Origin: Gammaproteobacteria bacterium
Lineage (GTDB): Bacteria > Pseudomonadota > Gammaproteobacteria > SZUA-229
Direction of reading: 5' to 3'
DNA: 17,342 nucleotides
NCBI GenBank assembly: GCA_026197015.1
Contig: JAPHRB010000050.1
Location: 1-17,342, forward strand
Both the position numbers and the translations under genes were made by a program. Shown here piece by piece: positions 7,452 to 15,133 of the stretch. The notes under the pieces were generated by a model. The model was given only the letters and a program-made list of their open reading frames with translations. It had not been told where the DNA came from and ran no database searches. Position 1 is the stretch's first letter. Every line of letters begins with the position of its first letter.

Positions 7452-8009
7452 ATGCATAATAAACCTAAAATTCTTAAGCGCAACATTCATAGCAAAAGCC
7501 AGTTATTTACAATAGAGCAGGTAGACCTTGAGTTTAGCAATGGAGAGCAACGCCAATATGAACGTATCATTGCGCCTGGTGCCGGTGCTGTATTAATTAT
7601 TCCTGTAATTGATAAAACACACGTTATCATGATTCGTGAATACTCAGTAGGCACCGATCGATACGAACTGGTATTCCCTAAAGGCAAAATAGATAATAAT
7701 GAGGATGTTTACCAGGCTGCCAACCGTGAGTGCATGGAAGAAATTGGTTATCGTGCTGATAAACTAACTAAACTGGGTGAAATGACCATAGCTCCAGGTT
7801 ATCTGGGTTTTATCACTCATTTAGTTCTCGCCGAAGATTTACAGGTCGAAAAATCTCAGGGAGATGAGCCTGAAGAACTTGAGCAGGTAATTTGTAATAT
7901 AAACGATATTGATACACTACTTGAGAATGACAATCTTAGTGAGGCCAGAAGCATAGCCGCACTATATAAAGTACGGGACATTTTACTACAACGTGAATGC
8001 CATACTTAA
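7452..8009 (+). CDS. nudE: ADP compounds hydrolase NudE (Nudix)
   Basis: NudE hydrolyses ADP-ribose, diadenosine triphosphate and NADH to nucleoside monophosphates. The protein is 185 residues (E. coli 186) and aligns throughout, including QLFTIEQVDLEFSNG, IREYSVGTDRYEL and the C-terminal EARSIAALYKVRD. The Nudix box is G78-x5-E84-x7-R92-E-C-M-E-E97-I-G99. A Cys takes the usual aliphatic place after RE, which is a mild deviation. The catalytic glutamates E93, E96 and E97 are all present. The gene lies 85 bp upstream of cysQ on the same strand and is probably co-transcribed with it. Its products, such as AMP, link it to the neighbouring nucleotide phosphatases. Confidence 0.94.
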   Translation: MHNKPKILKRNIHSKSQLFTIEQVDLEFSNGEQRQYERIIAPGAGAVLIIPVIDKTHVIMIREYSVGTDRYELVFPKGKIDNNEDVYQAANRECMEEIGYRADKLTKLGEMTIAPGYLGFITHLVLAEDLQVEKSQGDEPEELEQVICNINDIDTLLENDNLSEARSIAALYKVRDILLQRECHT

Positions 8010-8094
8010 GTAGAAAAAAGCCTGATCCAGAAAGACTAACTGGCAAAAGCAACTGACCCGCAGACTGACCTGAAAAATAATATAAAATACGCCT

Positions 8095-8904
8095 ATGAAT
8101 AAAAATGACGACCTTAACCTTGAATACCTCTGTCAAAATGCGCTTAGTATTGCGGTCGTTGCTGGTAAAAAAATTTTAGAATTTTATGAATCAAAGTACA
8201 CTGTTGAAAATAAACAGGATAATACACCGCTAACAACTGCAGATCTTGCAGCTGATAAAATTATACGTAACGGTTTAAAAGAGCTAACACCTGAAATTCC
8301 AGTTATTACAGAAGAATCAGAATTACCTGCATTTGAAATCCGCAAAAAGTGGCACAGATACTGGCTTGTTGACCCGCTAGACGGCACCCGTGAATTTATA
8401 AAACACAATGGCGAGTTTACTGTTAACATTTCACTTATAGAAAATCATAAAAGCATTATAGGTGTAATCAACGTACCTGTAATACACACAGATTATTTTG
8501 CATGGCGTGATGGCGGCGCTTATAAAAGATCAACAAATAAACCTGCTTACAAAATAAACTGCCGTAAAGCCGATATCAACAAACTTGTTATCGCGGGGAG
8601 TCGCTCTCATGTTTCTGATAAGCTAAAAAACTATCTTAAAAACTTTAAAAACATTGAGCTTTTAAGTATTGGAAGCTCGTTAAAATCATGTCTGGTTGCC
8701 GAAGGCAGTGTTGATTTATACCCGCGCCTTGGCTTGACCTCTGAATGGGATACCGCTGCCGCACATTGCATCGTTGAAGAGGCTGGTGGTTATATTACTC
8801 AAACTGACAACACAGAATTACTCTACAACACTAAAGACTGTTTATTAAACCCTGAGTTTTTTGTATTTGGTGACAGGACAATTGACTGGCACCACTACCT
8901 CTAA
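8095..8904 (+). CDS. cysQ: 3'(2'),5'-bisphosphate nucleotidase CysQ
   Basis: CysQ removes the 3'-phosphate of PAP, the by-product of sulfate assimilation and of acyl-carrier-protein charging, giving AMP. At 269 residues it is slightly longer than E. coli CysQ (246). It shows all motifs of the lithium-sensitive, magnesium-dependent phosphatase superfamily: D50 (TTADLAAD), E73-E74 (ITEESE), D93-P-L-D96-G-T98 and W218-D219-T-A-A. The later EEAGG (228-232) is also typical. Inositol monophosphatase is the main alternative, but the neighbourhood with nudE and yrfG favours CysQ. No clear Shine-Dalgarno precedes the ATG, so it may depend on translation from nudE or use a weak site. Confidence 0.93.
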   Translation: MNKNDDLNLEYLCQNALSIAVVAGKKILEFYESKYTVENKQDNTPLTTADLAADKIIRNGLKELTPEIPVITEESELPAFEIRKKWHRYWLVDPLDGTREFIKHNGEFTVNISLIENHKSIIGVINVPVIHTDYFAWRDGGAYKRSTNKPAYKINCRKADINKLVIAGSRSHVSDKLKNYLKNFKNIELLSIGSSLKSCLVAEGSVDLYPRLGLTSEWDTAAAHCIVEEAGGYITQTDNTELLYNTKDCLLNPEFFVFGDRTIDWHHYL

Positions 8905-9451
8905 GAAGCCTTATAATTATATCTAAAAAATAATTTTATCGGTTTACCAACAGGATATTTAATACTTATTTTAACTATGCCAATACTGCATTATATTAAC
9001 GTGGGTGCGGAAGACTAATTTAACACTTCGCTATAACTAATATCATTTTACTTACGATAATTGTTAGCCCGAAAAGATAACGCCTGTTATGAACTAATTA
9101 TCACGCTCACTATTTTAGAAGCAATGATATTTGCTCTTGCATCATTATTATATTGTTAACAACAGCCCCCCATTATCAGTTTCTTTATTACTCCAGTTAT
9201 CAGGTATCATCAGGTTTATCACTACTCAACGCCTACTAGCACTCTATTTGGTAATGACTGAATATTTCAAAAAAACCATATTTGATACATATATTTTTTC
9301 TGAATAAACAAAGAGCAATACACTTGAAAAGCAATATAAATGGATTATTCAGACTAATGGTATGCAAAAAAGCCATCAGGGCCGATATTTCCACTTAAGA
9401 TCTCCTGTTTACTGGGGTTTATTAAAGCCCTAATTATGCTAAATTCCCACT
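8905..9451. other. 547-bp gene-free region upstream of the radical SAM gene
   Basis: No open frame of useful size exists on either strand; the longest I read by hand are 11 and 17 codons. The stretch contains a cluster of ATCAG words at 9174-9220. In it, ATCAGGT occurs at 9199-9205 and 9209-9215, exactly 10 bp apart, with TATCAG also at 9174-9179. A possible -10 box, TATGCT, lies at 9435-9440. No tRNA or known riboswitch is recognised, and cysQ has no clear terminator. The length suggests regulatory sequence or a small RNA. Confidence 0.6.
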
Positions 9452-11242
9452 ATGAATAAGACCGCTCAAATTAAAACAAAACTCGATATAAGTATTCAGT
9501 CAGGCCGCCCCTCAAGCGAGATCCAGCTGAGCCCTGAGGCTCAGCAAGATGTTCATCAGGCATATCTTGTTACTATGCGACAGCGTTTCAAAACTGAAAT
9601 TAACCGTCTTACACGTGGTGATATGTCTGATTTACTTGCCGCTCAAAAAGCCGATTACGATAATCTCAGCTTTCTTATGACCTACATTTATGCCTGGAGC
9701 TGGTTACAACAGAATATTCATAATTTATATCAAGAGGAAGTTTTAGCTGCTTTTGCAAATGGTCCACAGGCTTTTTTAATGGATCTGATATTAAAAAGCA
9801 ATACAAGCAGCGAGTTTATTGATTTATATATTTGTTACTGGCAGAACTACCAGGGCGAACCTCAATTACAACAACAGCAAATATTAACTTTATTACAAAC
9901 ATCTAAAAATAAAGATAGTTTAATCAGCTCTATTGAAGTGACCTGGAATAAACTTAACTTATTTAACAAGAGTTTTGCAATTGGCTATAAAGATTTAGCA
10001 AAAAAAGAAAAAGACAGATATTCCGATATGCTGGCAGATGAAGACAGGGAAAGATTGAAACTGGTCGATGAATTACCCAATGTATCTTCGTTAAAACTTT
10101 TTAATAAACTTGGCATTATTCCGGCAATGGGCTGCCCACAAACCTGCCGTCACTGCATGTTTATTTTTCGACCATTGATGAAAAACACGCAAGACCCCGA
10201 CCAGGTATTTCAGATAATAAACAAACTAACAACCTCTGTGTTATTTACCGGCGGTGACCTGACCAAACATCTTGATCATTTTTACAATGCTATATCAAGC
10301 ATGCAGCACGTAACCACCTTCGCTATTTTATTAAACGGGGATTTTGCCGACAGTCGTGAAGTTACTGAAACCATTATGCAAAATATGGCCACAGCTATTC
10401 GCCGTCGTCACATTACATGGCCAAAAGCTAAAGTTAATTTGCAAATTAGCTTTGATGAGTTTCATCAGGAAGTTGTAGTTGATCGTAAGGGCAATTTAAA
10501 AGAACGTATACCGGTTGTTAAAATTGCCAATATTGTTGAAGCTGCTCCCAGGTTTGCCGATGAAATTCAGCTTTGCTTATGTCACAAGCAAAGTCATTTA
10601 AATTTTTCTATGGATGTATTTAAAAAAGGTGTATTTGCCCGTTTAACTAAAGAGCTGGGGCGACGTGGGCATCAGATACAAATTCTAGCTGCTGGCCCTT
10701 CGACACGTTTAAAACGTAATCCGCATAATCCAGAAACACCAGCACAGGTTATAAAAGATGCAACTTTTGTTTTAAGTAAATACCCATCTGTCCCATTAAT
10801 GCTGACCAGCTCAACCATCGATGCCTATGGTCGTGCTGAAATGATGGAGTTACACGAGTCTGTCAATGAGCGTGATTTATTAAAACAAATGTTAGATGGC
10901 AAGGGAACCGGTGCAGAAACTTTTGATAATGATTTAATGTTCTGGTTTAACGGTTGGGCAACTTTATTTTCAGCTGTGCATATATGCCTGGGTAATGTTT
11001 TTGAAGATGGTATTGATATTATCAGACAACGCCAGGCAAAAGACCCTTTGAGTAACGCCATGTTCCGATTTGATATTAGCTTACTGGATTATTACCGCGA
11101 GAAACGTGATGACCTGGACTCAATTATTGAAAAATCCACCGGGCCTCATCATTTATTTCATACCATTACTGAAGCGGGTGCCATGCGTTTACATATGACT
11201 AAACGCCTTCTGGAAGCTGCAAAAACACATCAGGCCAATTAA
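9452..11242 (+). CDS. Radical SAM protein of unknown function
   Basis: This is a 596-residue cytoplasmic protein. A helical N-terminal region (about 1-215) precedes the radical SAM core. The core has the canonical C228-x3-C232-x2-C235 (GCPQTCRHC), which binds a 4Fe-4S cluster that cleaves S-adenosylmethionine. It also has a GGD variant of the SAM-binding GGE motif (FTGGD, 265-269). Later conserved-looking stretches are LQISFDEFHQ, QLCLCHKQSH, SSTIDAYGRAEM and HICLGNVFEDG. The chain contains few other cysteines, and no classic SPASM or B12-binding domain is visible. I do not recognise the subfamily. There is no peptide substrate, transporter or partner enzyme nearby, so the substrate cannot be guessed. 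The ATG lacks a Shine-Dalgarno and follows a possible -10 box by 11 nt, so the mRNA may be almost leaderless. It converges on the HPF gene. Confidence 0.88.
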   Translation: MNKTAQIKTKLDISIQSGRPSSEIQLSPEAQQDVHQAYLVTMRQRFKTEINRLTRGDMSDLLAAQKADYDNLSFLMTYIYAWSWLQQNIHNLYQEEVLAAFANGPQAFLMDLILKSNTSSEFIDLYICYWQNYQGEPQLQQQQILTLLQTSKNKDSLISSIEVTWNKLNLFNKSFAIGYKDLAKKEKDRYSDMLADEDRERLKLVDELPNVSSLKLFNKLGIIPAMGCPQTCRHCMFIFRPLMKNTQDPDQVFQIINKLTTSVLFTGGDLTKHLDHFYNAISSMQHVTTFAILLNGDFADSREVTETIMQNMATAIRRRHITWPKAKVNLQISFDEFHQEVVVDRKGNLKERIPVVKIANIVEAAPRFADEIQLCLCHKQSHLNFSMDVFKKGVFARLTKELGRRGHQIQILAAGPSTRLKRNPHNPETPAQVIKDATFVLSKYPSVPLMLTSSTIDAYGRAEMMELHESVNERDLLKQMLDGKGTGAETFDNDLMFWFNGWATLFSAVHICLGNVFEDGIDIIRQRQAKDPLSNAMFRFDISLLDYYREKRDDLDSIIEKSTGPHHLFHTITEAGAMRLHMTKRLLEAAKTHQAN

Positions 11243-11350
11243 ATAAAAAAGTTGTTAATACTAATATCAGTGTCCGGCAGAACATCGAAGAACTCATTAA
11301 GGACTATTTCTTTTTAGGTTTTGCACTTAAATAAAAAATCGCCTCGCTTT

Positions 11351-11737
11351 TTAAACCGTCTCTACTTTTTGCTCATCTGTAATCTGCTCTTCGCTAAATG
11401 ACTGTAAAGACGCTAATCCTGCAACTCGATCATTATGTCGCTGCCGTGCAAGTTTGCGTCCTACCGTGCGCCCAGCTCGATCTGTTGCTCTATCTATAGC
11501 CGCGTACATATCAACTTCTATATCCTCAATAATCACATCCGAGAGGCGGGGCAGCACCACCTGAATATGACAGCATTTATCTTCGCCACCTCGTGGACCA
11601 TTGATATCTGATAAACGCACTAGAATCCGTTGTATATGCTCATCCCTGGTTCCCAGGGCATACGCCAACCGACGTTCAATATAACTTCTCAAAGCTTGAG
11701 TGAGTGAAAAATTACGTGCCTGAATATCTATTTGCAT
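11351..11737 (-). CDS. HPF/RaiA-family ribosome hibernation factor
   Basis: This 128-residue protein has the beta-alpha-beta-beta-beta-alpha fold signature of the sigma-54 modulation/S30EA family. It starts MQIDIQARNFSLTQALRSYIERRL, continues with VRLSDINGPRGGEDKCCHIQVVL, and ends in an Arg-rich helix, AIDRATDRAGRTVGRKLARQR. Such proteins bind the 30S decoding region and inactivate ribosomes during stress or stationary phase. It lacks the C-terminal dimerisation domain of long HPF. It is not beside rpoN as the classical hpf gene is, so it may be a paralogue, possibly with a different stress trigger. GGAG 7 nt before the ATG is a strong ribosome binding site. The 13-bp motif ATTATTCGAATTT lies 69 bp upstream. 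Confidence 0.9.
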   Translation of the reverse strand: MQIDIQARNFSLTQALRSYIERRLAYALGTRDEHIQRILVRLSDINGPRGGEDKCCHIQVVLPRLSDVIIEDIEVDMYAAIDRATDRAGRTVGRKLARQRHNDRVAGLASLQSFSEEQITDEQKVETV

Positions 11738-11805
11738 GTTTAATCTCCATTGTATCTGTCAGCTAACAAAGTCAATTTCAATATAGGCTTAATCGTTACA
11801 ATTTA

Positions 11806-11818
11806 AAATTCGAATAAT
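11806..11818 (-). promoter_or_regulatory. 13-bp motif ATTATTCGAATTT upstream of HPF
   Basis: Read on the minus strand, this is the same 13-mer as the one upstream of nhaR at 12780-12792, in the same orientation relative to the downstream gene. It contains the palindrome ATTCGAAT and could be a shared operator or promoter element. A chance match is possible in AT-rich DNA. Confidence 0.3.
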
Positions 11819-11899
11819 ATTTCAGTATTGTTCGTAATTCTCGATGCTATTATCCAGATAATAAACACTCAACTTATATACCGTTGCTGCCTCCATGAT

Positions 11900-12700
11900 T
11901 CATTCCATTTTCTCCATTCGTTCACGTAATTTCGCCAGCGCTTGCTGCGTCATCGCCAACTCCTTTAATATCTCATCTCGACTAACTGGTTTACAAAGCT
12001 CTTTGAGTTGTTCTTCCTTAGCCTGATCAAGGTTATTTAAAACCACCGCGATAAATAGATTTATAATGACAAAAGTTCCCATAAAAACAAAACTTACGAA
12101 ATATATCCAGGCCCATTTATTCATTTCCATTGCCGTATACATCACATCGGTCCAGTCTTCCAGCGTGACAATCCTGAACAAAGTTAACAACGACAAACCC
12201 AGAGTTTCCCAGTGTATCGGGTCATGCACATGAAACAGGTGATAACCTGCTATGCCATATATATAAAAGATAATAGACATCAGTAAAATCACATGCCCCA
12301 TACTCGGGATACTGCGAATCAGCGTAGTAACAATTAAACGCAGTTCCGGAATGGTTGAAATCAGACGCAGTACCCGCAACAGCCTCGCAAGACGTGCAAT
12401 CACTGCCAGCTCGCCCGTTGCCGGCATAAGCGCCAGCAAGATTACACTGAAGTCAAACAGGTTCCAGCCATCAGCAAAGTAGAGTCTCAAGCGAGGCACA
12501 ACAGCTGTTATTTTCAATATAGCCTCGAGAATAAACGCCGCCAGAATTAAACTGTGTCCGATTTCGAACCAGTGACCATATCGTTCTACTAACGTTGGTG
12601 CAGTTTCCAGCCCTAAAATCAATGCATTGAGCAATATAAGACCAATTATTGAATGTTCAAAAAATGGATGCCTGGATATAACTTGTGCGGTTTTCTTCAT
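11900..12700 (-). CDS. Voltage-gated cation channel (NavBac-like) with acidic filter TLEDWTD
   Basis: This is a 266-residue six-helix channel subunit that would act as a tetramer in the inner membrane. Approximate helices are S1 17-35, S2 46-66, S3 80-92, S4 98-116, S5 133-152 and S6 197-224, with a C-terminal coiled coil at about 242-264. S4 carries four regularly spaced gating arginines, R103, R106, R109 and R112. The pore loop has TLEDWTD (179-185). NaChBac and NavAb have TLESW at this place, so two extra aspartates sit at the filter. I infer from this possible calcium permeability. The open frame begins with a TTG at 12703, but the ATG at 12700 is the better start; no clear Shine-Dalgarno is seen. 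It is divergent from nhaR (112 bp) and upstream of HPF on the same strand. Confidence 0.92.
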   Translation of the reverse strand: MKKTAQVISRHPFFEHSIIGLILLNALILGLETAPTLVERYGHWFEIGHSLILAAFILEAILKITAVVPRLRLYFADGWNLFDFSVILLALMPATGELAVIARLARLLRVLRLISTIPELRLIVTTLIRSIPSMGHVILLMSIIFYIYGIAGYHLFHVHDPIHWETLGLSLLTLFRIVTLEDWTDVMYTAMEMNKWAWIYFVSFVFMGTFVIINLFIAVVLNNLDQAKEEQLKELCKPVSRDEILKELAMTQQALAKLRERMEKME

Positions 12701-12779
12701 CAATTTTATTTACGTGTTAAACAATGCCGGTTAGGATAAACCTATTCAATACTAAGTAAAAGTCGATTAATATTGTCGG

Positions 12780-12792
12780 ATTATTCGAATTT
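12780..12792 (+). promoter_or_regulatory. 13-bp motif ATTATTCGAATTT upstream of nhaR
   Basis: This is an identical copy of the motif upstream of the HPF gene. It ends 20 bp before the nhaR ATG, inside the divergent channel/nhaR control region. It could be an operator bound by NhaR itself or another regulator, and its core ATTCGAAT is palindromic. The role is inferred from position only. Confidence 0.3.
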
Positions 12793-12812
12793 AACGATGA
12801 CAGAAATGCTTT

Positions 12813-13721
12813 ATGATTAACTATAAACATCTTCACTACTTCTGGGCGGTAGCAAAAGAGGGCGGTATTGCTCGTGCCAGTGAACGCTTGCATCTGACTC
12901 CTCAGACTATCAGTGGACAACTTAGCCTGTTAGAAGAAAACCTGGGTGAAGCCCTGTTTAATAGAGTGGGCAGAAACCTTGAATTAACTGAAATCGGTCG
13001 CCTGGCACTGAGTTATGCTGATGAGATTTTTGTGCTCGGTGGTGAGTTAGAGGAAGTGATACGAAACCTTCCATCTGGAAGGCCTATGGTATTTAAAGTG
13101 GGCATAACAGATGTAGTTCCCAAGTCAATTGCATATCGCCTTCTTGCTCCGGCATTAGAGTTACCTGAATCGGTGCGTATTGTCTGTCGTGAAAACAGTA
13201 TCGAAGATTTATTAACAGAACTCGCCTTACATCGACTTGACATGGTAATAGCTGACAGCCCTATTCCTCACGGAGTGAATGTTCGTGGTTTCAATCACCA
13301 ACTGGGGGAATGTGGCATTAGCTTTTTCGCAGCACCCGAACTTAAAAAAACATTAAACAAAGGCTTTCCACAGAACCTTAATGCCAGCCCCATGTTACTA
13401 CCCGGAGAATCGACGGTGACACATAGCCGACTCTTAAACTGGTTCGACAAACAACATATTCATCCGCGTATCGTTGGTGAATTTGATGACAGCGCTTTAA
13501 TGAAAGCCTTTGGTCAGGCGGGCACGGGCATCTTCATGGCGCCAACACCCATCGCCAGTGAAGTAGAAAAACAGTATGGCGTACGCGTTATCGGAAAAAC
13601 CGAAGAAGTTCGCGAACAGTTTTATGCGATTTCTGTTGAACGTAAAATTTCGCACCCGGCTGTTGCAGCCATCACGGAAACAGCTCGAGAATGGCTATTT
13701 CAAAACAACCATAAACACTAA
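12813..13721 (+). CDS. nhaR: LysR-family transcriptional activator NhaR
   Basis: NhaR activates nhaA in response to intracellular sodium in E. coli. The protein is 302 residues (E. coli 301) and matches along its length. The N-terminal winged HTH (about 1-60) contains NYKHLHYFWAVAKEGG and LHLTPQTISGQLSLLEE. The effector domain has HRLDMVIADSPIP, GECGISFF, LLNWFD and VGEFDDSALMKAFGQAGTGIFMAPT, all characteristic of NhaR rather than other LysR proteins. It lies 23 bp upstream of nhaA on the same strand, the reverse of the E. coli order (nhaA then nhaR), so the pair is probably an operon. The ribosome binding site is weak. Confidence 0.95.
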   Translation: MINYKHLHYFWAVAKEGGIARASERLHLTPQTISGQLSLLEENLGEALFNRVGRNLELTEIGRLALSYADEIFVLGGELEEVIRNLPSGRPMVFKVGITDVVPKSIAYRLLAPALELPESVRIVCRENSIEDLLTELALHRLDMVIADSPIPHGVNVRGFNHQLGECGISFFAAPELKKTLNKGFPQNLNASPMLLPGESTVTHSRLLNWFDKQHIHPRIVGEFDDSALMKAFGQAGTGIFMAPTPIASEVEKQYGVRVIGKTEEVREQFYAISVERKISHPAVAAITETAREWLFQNNHKH

Positions 13722-13744
13722 CAAAAAACTCATCCGGAAAAATC

Positions 13745-15133
13745 ATGAGCAAAGCAGATAAACAGTTATCTAAATATACTGGACAAGGTATTTTTCACTC
13801 ACCCTGGGAAAAATCTTTCGATAAAATTCTAACTCCATTTGAAGAGTTCATTCACCAGCAAACCACAAGCGGTCTGTTATTAATGGCTGCGGCAGTACTC
13901 GCCCTAATAATGGCAAATGGACCATACGCTGAAACATACACTCACTTTATGCATACCCCTCTCAGCCTTGAAGCTGGTAGCTGGTCTTTAAAAATGAGCT
14001 TGCATCACTTTATAAATGACGGGCTTATGGCTTTGTTTTTCTTTATTGTAGGGCTGGAATTAAAACGCGAAATACTGGTTGGAGAACTGGCTAATTTACG
14101 TAATGCCACATTGCCAATTGGAGCTGCAATTGGCGGCATGATTGTACCCGCACTGATTTATTTTATGATCAATCCGCAAGGTGACACAGCAATTGGCTGG
14201 GGCATACCTATGGCCACAGACATCGCTTTTGCCATTGGTGCTTTAGCATTATTGGCAAGTCGAGTACCCAAGGCACTGATAACATTTCTAGTTGCTTTAG
14301 CCATCGTTGATGATCTGGGTGCAGTATTAGTTATTGCCGTATTTTATACCGATACCATATCACTTGGTCCGCTCACAATAGCCGCTGGGCTTTTCGTACT
14401 TCTTATCGTATTTAATATGCTCGGAATTCGCAAAACCCTGCCCTATTTAATTATTGCCGCTTTATTATGGTATGCATTATTGCAATCAGGTGTTCATGCA
14501 ACTCTGGCTGGCATTCTGGGGGCACTGTCGGTTCCGGCATCGCCTAAATACAAACCTGAGTTATTCAGTGAGCATGTTAAAGAACTAATGCAGCGTTTTG
14601 ATGCCAGTCATCAACCCGGACAAAGCATTATGACCAATGATAAGTTACGTGCTGTTGTACAGACTCTTGAAAATGGTGTGCATAGTGTTGAAACGCCGCT
14701 ACAAAGACTGGAACATGTATGGCATATACCGGTCGCTTATTTAGTCATACCTATCTTTGCAATAGCTAATGCAGGCATCCCTCTGTCATTTGGATCATTA
14801 GGTGAAACTTTGACCCACCCGGTCACATTAGGCGTAATGTCAGGCTTAATCTTAGGCAAGTTTATTGGCATCACTGCAGTCAGCTGGCTATTATTAAAAA
14901 CCGGTGTTGCGGTATTACCAAAAGATACCCGATTTACACAAATCGCTGGCGTATCACTGCTTGCAGGAATAGGTTTTACCATGTCTATCTTTGTAGCTGA
15001 ACTCGGTTTTGCGGGTCATGCAGAATATTTATTAATGGCAAAAACAGGCATTCTCGCTGCCTCTATACTCACGGGTATAGCCGGTTTTATCTGGCTTTAT
15101 TTAGTAAGCAAACCTGTAGAAACTAAAAGCTAA
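13745..15133 (+). CDS. nhaA: Na+/H+ antiporter NhaA, long form
   Basis: NhaA exports sodium (or lithium) in exchange for protons in the inner membrane and is needed for salt and alkaline tolerance. The key residues are present: D159 in MATDIAFAIG (E. coli D133), D189-D190 in AIVDDLG (D163-D164, the ion-binding pair) and K372 in ILGKFIG (K300). The protein has 462 residues against 388 in E. coli. The extra length is about 26 residues at the N-terminus and about 46 residues between the DD pair and the lysine. The latter is a hydrophilic loop at roughly 267-317 that ends in PLQRLEHVWHIPVAYL. CGGA about 9 nt upstream supports the ATG. It is translated after nhaR, and a hairpin follows 81 bp after the stop. 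Confidence 0.96.
   Translation: MSKADKQLSKYTGQGIFHSPWEKSFDKILTPFEEFIHQQTTSGLLLMAAAVLALIMANGPYAETYTHFMHTPLSLEAGSWSLKMSLHHFINDGLMALFFFIVGLELKREILVGELANLRNATLPIGAAIGGMIVPALIYFMINPQGDTAIGWGIPMATDIAFAIGALALLASRVPKALITFLVALAIVDDLGAVLVIAVFYTDTISLGPLTIAAGLFVLLIVFNMLGIRKTLPYLIIAALLWYALLQSGVHATLAGILGALSVPASPKYKPELFSEHVKELMQRFDASHQPGQSIMTNDKLRAVVQTLENGVHSVETPLQRLEHVWHIPVAYLVIPIFAIANAGIPLSFGSLGETLTHPVTLGVMSGLILGKFIGITAVSWLLLKTGVAVLPKDTRFTQIAGVSLLAGIGFTMSIFVAELGFAGHAEYLLMAKTGILAASILTGIAGFIWLYLVSKPVETKS

Noticed and set aside
7358..7486. Longer form of YrfG overlapping the nudE start
   Set aside because: The extra 43 residues do not resemble the family, would overlap the divergent nudE, and precede the natural MIDWTKIHTVFLDLDGT start.
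11329..11352. Terminator between the radical SAM and HPF genes
   Set aside because: A-run and T-run flank CGCCTCGC, but the inner stem is only two base pairs with a mismatch, which is too weak to call.
12717..12920. Minus-strand open frame of 67 codons across the nhaR start
   Set aside because: It overlaps the well-supported nhaR coding sequence and control region, and its translation matches no recognisable protein.
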